Below are positions 50,867 to 59,914 of a stretch of DNA of 64,000 bases, one piece after another. Position 1 is the stretch's first letter. The number at the start of each line of letters is the position of its first letter. The translations under genes and the position numbers were made by a program. This DNA is from an uncultured Spirochaetota bacterium (GTDB lineage: Bacteria > Spirochaetota > Spirochaetia > JAFGXN01), in assembly GCA_944390005.1 (NCBI GenBank), contig CALXOJ010000001.1:310588-374587 (forward strand), read 5' to 3'. Below the pieces are notes generated by a model. The model was not told the DNA's origin. It saw only the letters and a list, made by a program, of their open reading frames with translations, and searched no databases.

Positions 50867-53449
50867 ATGAATCGTCCGTCTTCCGAACAAAATTTGACGC
50901 CTTTAATGCGTCAGTATAACGAAATTAAAAGCGCTCACAGCGATGCGATTTTGTTTTTTCGACTGGGTGATTTTTATGAAATGTTCGGAGATGATGCCAA
51001 AGAAGCGTCCGCTCTGCTGAATTTGGTGCTGACAAAGCGGGTTTCGGTTCCTATGTGCGGGATTCCGTATCACGCTGCTCGCGGGTACATAAACCGTCTC
51101 TTAAATGCGGGAAAGAAAATTGCCGTTTGCGAACAGCTGACTCAGCCGGGGGCTCAGAAAGGCATTGTCAAAAGAGACGTCGTCGAAATTCTGACGCCTG
51201 CAACCGTTCTCGATGAAAGTTATCTGGATACCGCCGCCAACAATTATCTGATTTGTGTCGGACGCAGCGGCATTTATCTTTCGCTTTCCTGTGTTGATTT
51301 GTCGACAGGGGAGTTTGAGGCTCAGGCGTTTTTATTTGAAGAACGGGCGGAACGGCTGCGCCGCGAATTGCTTCGCCTCTCTCCGCGGGAAGCTTTACTC
51401 CAAAGAAGTCTCTGTGAAGACGCCGTTGTCCGTGCGGTCTTTGAAGAGGCGGAAAACTGTCCGGTGACACAGATCGACGATTGGCGTTTTGATCCGCAGA
51501 GTTCGTTTGAACGGCTGCTGAGGCAGTTTCGGACTGCTAATTTGAAAGGATTTGGATTTGAGTCTGATGATCCCGCGTTGGTTGCCTGCGGTCCGATTTT
51601 GGAATATTTGGATGCTAACGTCAAAACTTTACTGCCGCATTTAAATCATCTGATTCGTTACAGCGACGATATTTACTTGGAATTGGATGAATCAACCCGC
51701 CGTCACTTGGAACTGACAGCGAACACCAAAGACGGCGGCCGCTCGTTTACGCTTTTTTCTGTTTTAAACCGAACTTGTTCCGTTGTCGGACAGCGTCGTC
51801 TCCATAAAATGATTGTCAATCCGCTGAAAGAGATCACATCCGTTCGCGAGCGGCTGCGTAAAACGGCGTTTTTTTACGAGAAAACGGCGTTGCGGGATGA
51901 GGTGCGAGAAGCGCTGCGTTCCTTTTGTGACTTGGAGCGTTCTGCGTCGCGGATCGTAACCGAAAAAGCGGGCGCCCGCGATTTAACAGCAGTCAAAACA
52001 GCACTTTTTCGATTTTTAACAATGACGGATGCCGTGGAGAGAGTCGATAATGAGGGGCTCTTTCCCGTTTCAGAAGAGACAAAACGCCGCTGCGAAGAGG
52101 TCGCCCGGTTGATTGATGAGGCGATTGAAGAGAATGCCGGCGCCGATATCAGTGACGGCGGCTGGATTCGCGAAGGTTTTTCCGAAGAACTGGATCATCT
52201 GCGGTCAGTTGGAGAGAATGCGCGGGATTATTTACAGCGTTATCTGGAGGAAGAGAAGGAGACGACTCAAATTCCCAATCTGCGCATCCGGGAGAATAAC
52301 GTTATCGGTTGTTTTTTGGAAGTGACAAACAGTCATAAGTCAAAAGTTCCCGAATATTTTATTCTGCGGCAAACGCTGACAAATCTTGAACGGTATACCA
52401 CCGATCGTTTAATCCGTCTCGAAGCGGAGATAAAGAGTGCCGAAGAAAAGGCGGCTGTTTTGGAAAAACGGCTTTTTTCCGAAGTGCTCTCCCAAACGGC
52501 GGAACACTATCAAATGCTGTATGAGGCGGCTGATAAGGTTGCCGATTGGGATGCATTTCAAAGTTTGAGTTATGCGGCGGCGGAACGCGGATATGTGTGT
52601 CCCGAAGTTGACGACAGCCTTGAAATCGATATTCGCGACGGACGTCATCCGATTGTTGAGAAAGCGCTTCCTGCCGGCGCTTTTGTCCCCAATGATCTTT
52701 CTTTAAATAACAGCGGCGTTTCTTTTGCAATGATCACCGGCCCCAATATGGCGGGAAAATCGACTTATTTGCGTCAACAGGCGTTGATTGTCTTAATGGC
52801 TCAAATCGGAAGTTTTGTTCCTGCTTCATCGGCTCGAATCGGTATTGTTGATAAAATTTTTTGCCGCATCGGCGCTTCGGATCACATTGCGCGGGGAGAA
52901 TCAACCTTTCTTGTTGAAATGAATGAAACGGCAAACATTCTCCGCAACGCCGGCGAACGCAGTCTCGTCATTATGGATGAAATCGGTCGGGGAACGGCGA
53001 CCATTGACGGTCTTTCAATTGCTCAAGCTGTTTGTGAAAATTTGATGACCAGGCGCATTAAAACGGTGTTTGCAACTCATTTTCATGAACTGACGCTTCT
53101 TTCTTCACCGGCGATGAAGAATTTTTCGCTGCAGGTAGTGGAAAACGGTGAAGCCATCACTTTTCTGAAAAAAGTCAGAGAGGGGGCTTGCGGAAGTTCG
53201 TACGGTATTCACGCCGCCCGTTTGGCAGGTTTGCCGGATTCCGTCATCGTTCGTGCTAAAGAAATTCTCAAAGCTTTGCAGATTGCCGAAAAGCCGAATG
53301 TTCCGCCGGCCTCTGTTGAAAACCGGCTCTTTTCCCCCGAAGAGATTGCCGTCGCCGATTTGCGCGGGTTGGATATTTATCACCGCTCTCCTTTGGAAAT
53401 TGTTGCGGAGGTTGAACGGATTCAACGGGAGTTAAACGGACGGTCGTAA
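50867..53449 (+). CDS. mutS: DNA mismatch repair protein MutS
   Basis: 860 residues, full length. The mismatch-probing loop GDFYEMFGDDA (F-x-E, near residue 36), connector and lever regions, Walker A TGPNMAGKST (about 624-633) and DEIGRGTATIDG, then the ABC signature and the helix-turn-helix tail. It starts 1 bp after the skp stop and is translationally coupled. No MutL in this window. Confidence 0.95.
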   Translation: MNRPSSEQNLTPLMRQYNEIKSAHSDAILFFRLGDFYEMFGDDAKEASALLNLVLTKRVSVPMCGIPYHAARGYINRLLNAGKKIAVCEQLTQPGAQKGIVKRDVVEILTPATVLDESYLDTAANNYLICVGRSGIYLSLSCVDLSTGEFEAQAFLFEERAERLRRELLRLSPREALLQRSLCEDAVVRAVFEEAENCPVTQIDDWRFDPQSSFERLLRQFRTANLKGFGFESDDPALVACGPILEYLDANVKTLLPHLNHLIRYSDDIYLELDESTRRHLELTANTKDGGRSFTLFSVLNRTCSVVGQRRLHKMIVNPLKEITSVRERLRKTAFFYEKTALRDEVREALRSFCDLERSASRIVTEKAGARDLTAVKTALFRFLTMTDAVERVDNEGLFPVSEETKRRCEEVARLIDEAIEENAGADISDGGWIREGFSEELDHLRSVGENARDYLQRYLEEEKETTQIPNLRIRENNVIGCFLEVTNSHKSKVPEYFILRQTLTNLERYTTDRLIRLEAEIKSAEEKAAVLEKRLFSEVLSQTAEHYQMLYEAADKVADWDAFQSLSYAAAERGYVCPEVDDSLEIDIRDGRHPIVEKALPAGAFVPNDLSLNNSGVSFAMITGPNMAGKSTYLRQQALIVLMAQIGSFVPASSARIGIVDKIFCRIGASDHIARGESTFLVEMNETANILRNAGERSLVIMDEIGRGTATIDGLSIAQAVCENLMTRRIKTVFATHFHELTLLSSPAMKNFSLQVVENGEAITFLKKVREGACGSSYGIHAARLAGLPDSVIVRAKEILKALQIAEKPNVPPASVENRLFSPEEIAVADLRGLDIYHRSPLEIVAEVERIQRELNGRS

Positions 53450-53546
53450 TCGATTTTGACTCTCTTGGCGGCAGCGGTTATTGTGACAGAATATCTGATC
53501 GGATGATTGGAAAGAAGCGGCGCGGCAGCAGGCTGCGTTCGAATAG

Positions 53547-53575
53547 TTGAAAAAAGAGTGAGTTTGTGATAGAAT
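53547..53575 (+). promoter_or_regulatory. yebC operon promoter
   Basis: TTGAAA (53547-53552), 17-bp spacer, TAGAAT (53570-53575), then AAAGGAG before ATG 53597. Confidence 0.6.
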
Positions 53576-53596
53576 CACCGTATTAAAGGAGTTTTT

Positions 53597-54334
53597 ATGT
53601 CTGGACACAGCAAATGGTCGACGATTAAACACAAAAAGGGCGCTGCCGACGCTAAACGAGGTAAGATCTTCACCAAAATCGGAAAGGAAATTATGGTGGC
53701 GGTCAAACAAGGCGGTGCGGCTGAAGAGTCAAACGCCGCTTTGCGTGCTGCTATTATCAAAGCGCGTGCGGCTAATATGCCGAAAGATAACATCGACCGC
53801 GCTATCAAAAAAGCGTCGGGTGAAAACGACGGCGTTGTTTACACGCCGCTTACCTATGAAGGCTATATTCCCGGGGGCATTGCACTGATTATCGAAACGC
53901 TGACGGACAACAAAAACCGTACTGCCGCCGATGTCCGCTCCACTCTGACCAAAAACGGAGGCTCGCTGGGAACGGCCGGCAGCAGCTCGTATCTTTTTCA
54001 GAGGAAAGGAATTATCTCAATTCAAACCGATGAATTTGATAAGGTTTTCGAAGTTGCCGGAGATGCGGGTGCCGAAGATGTTATTGAAGACGACGGTTAC
54101 GTCGAAGTAATCACCGATCCGGCGGATTTTGAAGCGGTCAACACGGCGCTGACGCAAGCCGGATTTGTCGCTGAAGAGGCCGAAGTCAAACAGGAGCCGA
54201 TTACCCGCGTCACACCGGATGCCGAAGGAACCGCCAAAGCGTTAAAGTTAATCGAAAAACTTGAGGATTTGGACGACGTTCAGGCGGTTTTCAGCAACTT
54301 GGAAATCCCTGACGACTACGAAGGCGAAGTTTAG
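53597..54334 (+). CDS. yebC: YebC/PmpR family protein
   Basis: 245 residues. Opens SGHSKWSTIKHKKGAADAKR and contains NMPKDNIDRAIKKASG, YEGYIPGG and a TDNKNRTAADVRSTLTKNGG, all family marks. YebC-type proteins have been described as transcriptional regulators and, more recently, as translation factors for proline stretches. It heads yebC-ruvC-ruvA-ruvB-queA. The last base of its stop codon is the first base of the ruvC GTG. Confidence 0.95.
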   Translation: MSGHSKWSTIKHKKGAADAKRGKIFTKIGKEIMVAVKQGGAAEESNAALRAAIIKARAANMPKDNIDRAIKKASGENDGVVYTPLTYEGYIPGGIALIIETLTDNKNRTAADVRSTLTKNGGSLGTAGSSSYLFQRKGIISIQTDEFDKVFEVAGDAGAEDVIEDDGYVEVITDPADFEAVNTALTQAGFVAEEAEVKQEPITRVTPDAEGTAKALKLIEKLEDLDDVQAVFSNLEIPDDYEGEV

Positions 54335-54831
54335 TGCGCATTATCGGTATTGATCCCGGTTTGGCCAATACAGGATGGGGCGTCATCGACGCTGACGGAG
54401 CGCGGCTGAGGATGCTGGATTACGGAGTGATTGTCACATCTTCCGCGTTGCCGACGGCTGAACGGCTGCGCATTATTGCCGACGCTGTGCGGCAGCGGCT
54501 GGAGCAATTTTCTCCCGATACAGCGTGCGTCGAACAGCTTTTTTTTGCCAAAAATCGGACAAGCGCCATTGCGGTCGCACAGTCGCTTGGCGTCATCCTT
54601 TCCGAAGCGGCGCGTAAAAACATTCCTGTGGAAGAGTTAACGCCGGTTCAAATCAAACAGTCGGTAACAGGAGACGGCCGCGCCGACAAAGAGGCGGTTC
54701 AGCTGATGGTTCGGCGGATTCTTGGACTGAAACAGACTCCGGAACCGGATCACGCCGCTGATGCGCTGGCCGCCGCCGTTGCCGGCAGTCGCTTTTATAC
54801 GTTTCGCCGGAGGATTCAAGAAGGTGTATAA
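54334..54831 (+). CDS. ruvC: Holliday junction resolvase RuvC
   Basis: 165 residues, GTG start overlapping the yebC stop by one base. RIIGIDPGLANTGWGVID with the first catalytic Asp (D7), ACVEQLFFAKN with Glu, and the C-terminal DHAADALAAAV acidic pair are intact. Resolves Holliday junctions after RuvAB branch migration. The last 8 bp overlap ruvA. Confidence 0.95.
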   Translation: MRIIGIDPGLANTGWGVIDADGARLRMLDYGVIVTSSALPTAERLRIIADAVRQRLEQFSPDTACVEQLFFAKNRTSAIAVAQSLGVILSEAARKNIPVEELTPVQIKQSVTGDGRADKEAVQLMVRRILGLKQTPEPDHAADALAAAVAGSRFYTFRRRIQEGV

Positions 54832-55414
54832 CAGTCTGACGGGAACCGTCACTTATGCGGAAGAAGGAGCTCTTTACCTCTTTTTAAACGGAATCGAGTA
54901 TTCATTGGCCGTTCCGGCTGGTCTCTGTGCGTCAGCGGAAATCGGGCATACCGTAAAAATTTATACATGGCTTTACCATAAAGAAGATTCCATGCGGCTT
55001 TTCGGATTTGCATCGGAAAAGCAGCGGGAATTTTTTTTGAAATTATTGAAAGTCGATGGAATCGGACCGAAGCAGGCGCTCGCTCTCCTGGGAACGGCGA
55101 CAGTCTCCGATTTGACAGATTTAATTACCAATGAAGATGTTAATGCGCTTTCATCGGTTCCGGGGATTGGGGCTAAAAAGGCGGCAAAAATTATTCTTGC
55201 TCTCCGCGGAAAGCTGACGGCAGCGGTAAAACCGACCTCAACCGCGGGCTCTTCCCCTTACGGAGATTTGATTCGGGCATTGGCGGAAATGGGATTTCCC
55301 TCCAAACAGGCGGAAACGGTCGTTGCCGCGGCGGCGTCCGAAATGGACAGCTCGGCGGCCGATTTTGAACAGAAACTCTTTCGGGAAGCGATTGTCCGTC
55401 TCAGCAGCGTTTAA
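54824..55414 (+). CDS. ruvA: Holliday junction DNA helicase subunit RuvA
   Basis: 196 residues from GTG 54824; GGAGG lies 10 nt upstream inside ruvC, and the N-terminus MYNSLTGTVTY fits the usual OB-fold start of RuvA. Two helix-hairpin-helix motifs (VDGIGPKQALALL and VPGIGAKKAAKIIL) and the C-terminal RuvB-binding domain follow. Binds the four-way junction and loads RuvB. Confidence 0.92.
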   Translation: MYNSLTGTVTYAEEGALYLFLNGIEYSLAVPAGLCASAEIGHTVKIYTWLYHKEDSMRLFGFASEKQREFFLKLLKVDGIGPKQALALLGTATVSDLTDLITNEDVNALSSVPGIGAKKAAKIILALRGKLTAAVKPTSTAGSSPYGDLIRALAEMGFPSKQAETVVAAAASEMDSSAADFEQKLFREAIVRLSSV

Positions 55415-55425
55415 CGGAGCCGGTT

Positions 55426-56463
55426 ATGGAAGAGCGCGAACTGTACGACAGCCAATACAGTGAATGGCAGGACGGCGGCGAAACAAAAATTCGTCCTCTG
55501 TTTCTCAAAGATTTTCAAGGTCAGGATGAACTGAAAAAAAATTTAACGATCTACATTCAAGCCGCCCGTCAGCGGGGAGAACCGCTGGATCACCTTTTTC
55601 TTTCCGGTCCGCCCGGACTGGGGAAGACGACTCTGGCAAACATTGTTGCCAACGAAATGGGGGCTGAAATCAAAATGACAGGTGCGCCGGTTCTCGAAAA
55701 ACCGAAAGATTTGGCCGGCATGCTGACAGCTTTGGAGCCCGGGTCTGTCTTTTTCATCGATGAGATCCACCGTTTGAAACCGGTTGTTGAAGAGATGCTT
55801 TATACCGCAATGGAAGATTTCGAAATCGATTGGGTGATCGGGCAGGGAGCCGCTGCCCGTTCGATTCGTGTTCCTGTGGCTCCGTTTACTCTTATCGGCG
55901 CTACCACCAAATCCGGATCGGTATCGGCGCCGCTTTACAGCCGTTTCGGTATCGACATGACGCTTTCTCTTTATGATAACCGCGATTTGTGCAAAATCAT
56001 TGCCAGAACGTCACGCATTTTACACATTGACATCGAAGAAGCCGCTGTTGAAAAGCTGGCAGCTTGTTCCCGCGGAACTCCCCGTATCGCAAACCGTCTC
56101 TTGAAGCGAATTCGTGATTTTGCCGAAGTGGAGGGGAACGGAACGGTGACGGATGCGGTCTTATCAAATGCGTTGATGAGGTTAAACATTGACGAGTGCG
56201 GTCTGGGGCGGCAGGATAGAAAAATTTTGGAGACGATTGTCTCTGTCTATAACGGCGGACCGGTCGGAGCCGAAACTCTATCCATCCATCTCGGAGAACC
56301 GTTGGAATCGCTTGAAGATTTTTACGAACCGTTTCTCATCCGTAAAGGATTTTTACAGCGCACACCGCGCGGACGTATTGTTACCGATGCCGGTTACGCC
56401 CATCTCGGTTACGCACCTCGAATTAAAGGTAATGAAAATGAAGACGGCCGATTTTTATTTTGA
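55426..56463 (+). CDS. ruvB: Holliday junction branch-migration ATPase RuvB
   Basis: 345 residues. LSGPPGLGKTTLA (Walker A), FIDEIHRLKPVVEEMLY (Walker B), GATTKSGSVSAPLYSRFG and the winged-helix end RGRIVTDAGYAHLG are all present. Its last 26 bp overlap the queA start, ensuring coupled translation. The queA ribosome-binding site (AAAGG) lies inside this coding region. Confidence 0.96.
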   Translation: MEERELYDSQYSEWQDGGETKIRPLFLKDFQGQDELKKNLTIYIQAARQRGEPLDHLFLSGPPGLGKTTLANIVANEMGAEIKMTGAPVLEKPKDLAGMLTALEPGSVFFIDEIHRLKPVVEEMLYTAMEDFEIDWVIGQGAAARSIRVPVAPFTLIGATTKSGSVSAPLYSRFGIDMTLSLYDNRDLCKIIARTSRILHIDIEEAAVEKLAACSRGTPRIANRLLKRIRDFAEVEGNGTVTDAVLSNALMRLNIDECGLGRQDRKILETIVSVYNGGPVGAETLSIHLGEPLESLEDFYEPFLIRKGFLQRTPRGRIVTDAGYAHLGYAPRIKGNENEDGRFLF

Positions 56464-57460
56464 CCTGCCGAAAGAGTTGATTGCGCAGGCGCCTCCCGAA
56501 AGGAGAGGCGATTCCCGTCTGCTTGTCTGTGACCGAGCTTCGGGAGAGCTGATTGACACCGTTGTTGCCGAACTGCCGCGGTTTTTGCCGTCGGGAGCGC
56601 TTTTGGTTTTCAACAATTCGAGAGTCAGAAAAGCGCGTGTTTTTGCCGAATCGGAGACCGGCGGCCGTGTCGAATTCCTCTTTACGCGGCGGAAGGACGA
56701 TTCTCATTGGGAAGCGGTGACATCTAAACAGAAAAAGCAGACGGTTGGCAAACGTTATCGATTTTCAGACGGTACGATCGCCCGCATTTGCGAAGCGAAA
56801 GAACGCAGCCGCATTCTGGAATTTGACGCTCCCGTTACTGAAGATTTTTTTGAACGCAACGGCGCCGTTCCGCTTCCGCCGTACATCAAAAGGGCGGCGA
56901 CCTCCGTTGATGGAGAACGGTATCAAACCGTATATGCGGATTTTTCAAAAACCGGATCGGCCGCTGCGCCTACAGCCGGACTTCACTTCACCCCCGAACT
57001 GCTGATCGAATTGAAAAAGCGCGGTATTTCGACCGCCTTCGTTACGCTTCACGTCGGACCGGGGACTTTTTTGCCGGTCACTGCCGAAAACGTCGAAGAT
57101 CACAAAATGCATACCGAAGAGTATGAAATTTCGGAAGAAACCGCTGCTGCGGTGACTGCTGCCAAACGCGATGGAAGACCGGTAATCGCGGCGGGAACCA
57201 CCTCCGTGCGCACACTTGAATCGGCGTGGGACGGCAGCCGTTTGTCTCCCGGATGCGGCGAAACCGATATTTTTATTTATCCCGGTTACCGTTTCCGCGT
57301 CGTCGACAAACTCTTTACCAACTTTCACACGCCCGATTCCAGTCTGATTTTACTTGTTTCCGCTTTCGCCGGCCGCGAAACCGTCTTGAAATGTTACCGT
57401 CACGCTGTCGAAGAACGTTACCGTTTTTTTTCTTACGGAGATGCGACCCTTTTTTTATAA
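56438..57460 (+). CDS. queA: tRNA preQ1(34) S-adenosylmethionine ribosyltransferase-isomerase
   Basis: 340 residues from ATG 56438, preferred over ATG 56432 because AAAGG then sits 8 nt upstream. Conserved FDLPKELIAQAPPERRGDSRLLV, VFNNSRVRKAR, PTAGLHFTPELL, TLHVGPGTFLPV and FHTPDSSLILLVSAFAG. Builds epoxyqueuosine on tRNAs with GUN anticodons. Confidence 0.95.
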   Translation: MKTADFYFDLPKELIAQAPPERRGDSRLLVCDRASGELIDTVVAELPRFLPSGALLVFNNSRVRKARVFAESETGGRVEFLFTRRKDDSHWEAVTSKQKKQTVGKRYRFSDGTIARICEAKERSRILEFDAPVTEDFFERNGAVPLPPYIKRAATSVDGERYQTVYADFSKTGSAAAPTAGLHFTPELLIELKKRGISTAFVTLHVGPGTFLPVTAENVEDHKMHTEEYEISEETAAAVTAAKRDGRPVIAAGTTSVRTLESAWDGSRLSPGCGETDIFIYPGYRFRVVDKLFTNFHTPDSSLILLVSAFAGRETVLKCYRHAVEERYRFFSYGDATLFL

Positions 57461-57466
57461 AATAAT

Positions 57467-57495
57467 TTGACAGAAGCAATAATCAAAATTATAAT
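57467..57495 (+). promoter_or_regulatory. mutY promoter (perfect consensus)
   Basis: TTGACA (57467-57472), 17-bp spacer, TATAAT (57490-57495), starting 7 bp after the queA stop. A leader of about 65 nt follows. Confidence 0.75.
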
Positions 57496-57566
57496 CACAG
57501 AATATGGTTTTAAGCAGTTTGAGAATTTGTTCATATGAAATATTCTTTCTGTTAAGAGAGTAAAAG

Positions 57567-58640
57567 TTGAACTCCATTCCCGTTCCTTTTTCGGATTTGT
57601 TGAACGCTCTTTCGGATTGGTTCGGCGTTTCGGCGCGTGTGCTGCCGTGGCGCTCGGAGCCTTCACCGTATCGGGTGTGGATTTCCGAAATCATGCTGCA
57701 GCAAACGGTGGTTGCCGCCGTTATTCCGTATTTTAACCGTTTCATTGAGACTTTTCCCGATGTCGGAGCGTTGGCGGCTGCCGATACCGAACGCGTTCTG
57801 ACGCTTTGGTCCGGATTGGGATACTATTCCCGAGCAAGAAACCTTCACCGCGCGGCGAAAATCCTCAATGAAAGCGGTTTTCCTCAAACTCGACGGGAGT
57901 GGGAAGCGCTGCCGGGAGTCGGGCCGTACACGGCGGGCGCCGTTTTGTCGATTGCTTTTAATCAGCCCGAAGCGATTTTAGACGGCAACATTGAGCGGGT
58001 ATGGAGCCGTTTCCGCTGTCTGCCGCAGAGCAGCGCTTACAAAGAGCGTTTGTGGCAGTTGTCCCGTTTTGCAATCGGTGAAACTGTCCGCATCGGTTTG
58101 CAGCCGTCGATAGTCAATCAGGCGTTGATGGAGCTGGGAGCGCTCGTCTGCCGGCCGGCATCTCCGGATTGTAACGCTTGTCCGTTAGCGCCGCGCTGCA
58201 AAGCGCGCCTTCGCCGTACTGCTGCCCTTTATCCGGAAAAAAGGCGCCGCGCAGCATTCAAAAATTTGACAGAAACGGTTTACGTCTATCGCCTCTCTGA
58301 CGGTCGCCTCTGGCTGCCGCCGTCGGAAAATACCAGGCGTTGGAGGCAGGGAACCCGCGATTTTCCGCTTTGCGAAAATTCCCGGTGGCGGTCATTCGTC
58401 CGTTTTGCCGGAGAATTTGAAACCGTTCACGTCGTTACCAACCATAAAATCGTACGGACAGCGAAAATCTACGACCTCTCAGACGAAACGCCGCTGACAG
58501 CGGTCGAAGAAGCAGCGTTTGTTGCCGATTTAACTGATCTTCCGCACAATGCGGCGTGTGCAAAGACATTTGCCAATGGAATTTCATTTCCGAAAACCAC
58601 GGCTCCGACAGGTGAGCTTTTATCGAAATCTTTTAAATGA
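57567..58640 (+). CDS. mutY: A/G-specific adenine glycosylase MutY
   Basis: 357 residues, TTG start with AAGAGAG upstream. Residues about 27-35 (LPWRSEPSPYRVW) and SEIMLQQTVVAAVIPYF are typical. The helix-hairpin-helix LPGVGPYTAGAVL, the catalytic AILDGNIERVWSR and a 4Fe-4S cluster C195-x6-C202-x2-C205-x5-C211 follow. A C-terminal domain (about 235-340) would be the NUDIX-like 8-oxoG sensor. Removes A opposite 8-oxoG. Confidence 0.94.
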   Translation: MNSIPVPFSDLLNALSDWFGVSARVLPWRSEPSPYRVWISEIMLQQTVVAAVIPYFNRFIETFPDVGALAAADTERVLTLWSGLGYYSRARNLHRAAKILNESGFPQTRREWEALPGVGPYTAGAVLSIAFNQPEAILDGNIERVWSRFRCLPQSSAYKERLWQLSRFAIGETVRIGLQPSIVNQALMELGALVCRPASPDCNACPLAPRCKARLRRTAALYPEKRRRAAFKNLTETVYVYRLSDGRLWLPPSENTRRWRQGTRDFPLCENSRWRSFVRFAGEFETVHVVTNHKIVRTAKIYDLSDETPLTAVEEAAFVADLTDLPHNAACAKTFANGISFPKTTAPTGELLSKSFK

Positions 58641-58663
58641 TTCTTTTGTCTGCCGAAGCATTC

Positions 58664-58692
58664 TTGACAAACCTTTTTCGCGCGTTTAGAAT
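58664..58692 (+). promoter_or_regulatory. zupT promoter (predicts a leaderless mRNA)
   Basis: TTGACA (58664-58669), 17-bp spacer, TAGAAT (58687-58692). The ATG at 58698 is only 5 nt downstream. Confidence 0.7.
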
Positions 58693-58697
58693 AAATT

Positions 58698-59513
58698 ATG
58701 GAGTTTTCTTCCGTTGCAGCGGCGTTTTTTTTGACTTTGGCAGCCGGTCTTTCAACCGGCATCGGAGGTTTGTCGATTCTCTTTTCCCGAAAGCCGAACA
58801 CCTCGTTTTTGGCTCTTGCGTTGGGTTTTTCGGCGGGGGTTATGCTTTACGTTTCATTTATAGAGATTTTTCCATCGGCATCAACGGCGCTTTCGGCGGT
58901 GTTTGAACCGAAAGTCTCTTCTGCTTGGACTGTCGCAGCCTTTTTCATCGGTATGGCATTTATCATGCTTATCGACTTTCTGATTCCCGAAGAGAAGAAT
59001 CCCCATGAACCGAAAGATGCCGATGATTTTGCCTCTTCTGTGTCCCGTAAAGGACTGCTGCGCGTCGGTTTGTCGACAGCGCTTGCTATTGCGGTGCACA
59101 ACTTTCCGGAAGGATTGGCGACCTTTATGAGTTCGGTCCACGATCCCCAGTTGGGGGTTTCCGTCGCTTTTGCGATTGCTGTTCACAATATTCCCGAAGG
59201 CATCGCTGTTGCGGTTCCCGTTTATTATGCGACAAGAAATCGGAAAAAAGCATTTTTTCTCTCTCTGTTCTCCGGATTGGCAGAACCCTTGGGCGGCTTA
59301 CTCGGATTTGCGCTGATTTCATTGTTTGCACTTCATACCGCCGCCGCTTCCGTTGTTTTCGGAGCGGTTTTTGCTGCCGTCGCCGGAATTATGGTGTATA
59401 TCTCATTAGATGAGCTGCTTCCGACAGCAGAGAAGTACGGCCGCCACCACTTTGTTCTTGCTGGTGTTATCGGCGGGATGGCAGTAATGGCAGTCAGTCT
59501 GCTGCTTTTTTAA
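58698..59513 (+). CDS. zupT: ZIP-family metal transporter (ZupT-like)
   Basis: 271 residues, eight hydrophobic segments. Conserved HNFPEGLATF and HNIPEGIAVAVP helices carry the metal ligands (His, Asn, Glu) of the ZIP family. The N-terminus aligns with that of ZupT, so the ATG at 58698 is right despite the missing leader. A loop with acidic/His residues (EEKNPHEPKDADDF) follows TM3. Imports zinc or other divalent metals into the cytoplasm (metal not determinable). Confidence 0.9.
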   Translation: MEFSSVAAAFFLTLAAGLSTGIGGLSILFSRKPNTSFLALALGFSAGVMLYVSFIEIFPSASTALSAVFEPKVSSAWTVAAFFIGMAFIMLIDFLIPEEKNPHEPKDADDFASSVSRKGLLRVGLSTALAIAVHNFPEGLATFMSSVHDPQLGVSVAFAIAVHNIPEGIAVAVPVYYATRNRKKAFFLSLFSGLAEPLGGLLGFALISLFALHTAAASVVFGAVFAAVAGIMVYISLDELLPTAEKYGRHHFVLAGVIGGMAVMAVSLLLF

Positions 59514-59518
59514 AAGAC

Positions 59519-59547
59519 TTGACTTTTTTTGAAAAAATCGTTATGAA
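59519..59547 (+). promoter_or_regulatory. rpsU promoter
   Basis: TTGACT (59519-59524), 17-bp spacer, TATGAA (59542-59547). Confidence 0.5.
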
Positions 59548-59589
59548 TAATTATTCGGGCCCGGTAAAGGGAAGGTGGTGAAAAGAGAA

Positions 59590-59799
59590 ATGGCTTACAT
59601 TAAAGTTGAAGAGAATGAGCCGGTAGAAAAAGCAATTAAACGGTTCAAAAAAGTCGTCGAAAAAGAGGGCATTTTGCGCGAATGGAAAAAGCGTGAATAC
59701 TACGAAAAACCGTCGACCATCAAAAACAGAAAAAACAAACAACTTCAGCGCAAAAAATTAAAAAAACTGCGAAAGAGCCAGCAAGGCAAAGCCTACTGA
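59590..59799 (+). CDS. rpsU: 30S ribosomal protein S21
   Basis: 69 residues from ATG 59590 (GAGA 2-5 nt upstream), matching the [20 protein letters not shown] opening of S21. C-terminus is highly basic ([18 protein letters not shown]). Transcribed alone, between its own promoter and a strong terminator. S21 helps the 30S subunit engage mRNA leaders, which is interesting given the leaderless candidates in this window. Confidence 0.93.
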   Translation: MAYIKVEENEPVEKAIKRFKKVVEKEGILREWKKREYYEKPSTIKNRKNKQLQRKKLKKLRKSQQGKAY

Positions 59800-59824
59800 G
59801 AAGCAACCGTTTCGACGGTTTCGG

Positions 59825-59849
59825 GCGGCGCGGAAACGCGCCGCTTTTT
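59825..59849 (+). terminator. Rho-independent terminator of rpsU
   Basis: Stem GCGGCGCG/CGCGCCGC with GAAA tetraloop and TTTTT. Confidence 0.92.
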
Positions 59850-59870
59850 GTTTGTCCTTTGAAAATACGG

Positions 59871-59899
59871 TTGACTATTTTTTTTCTATCATTCATAAT
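59871..59899 (+). promoter_or_regulatory. Promoter of the dihydroorotate-dehydrogenase-like operon
   Basis: TTGACT (59871-59876), 17-bp spacer, CATAAT (59894-59899), then GGGAGG before ATG 59915. Confidence 0.55.
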
Positions 59900-59914
59900 A
59901 AAAAGGGAGGTTTT

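Noticed and set aside
54761..54823. Longer RuvA start
   Set aside because: Would lie within ruvC and adds residues that RuvA homologues lack; the GTG at 54824 matches the family N-terminus.
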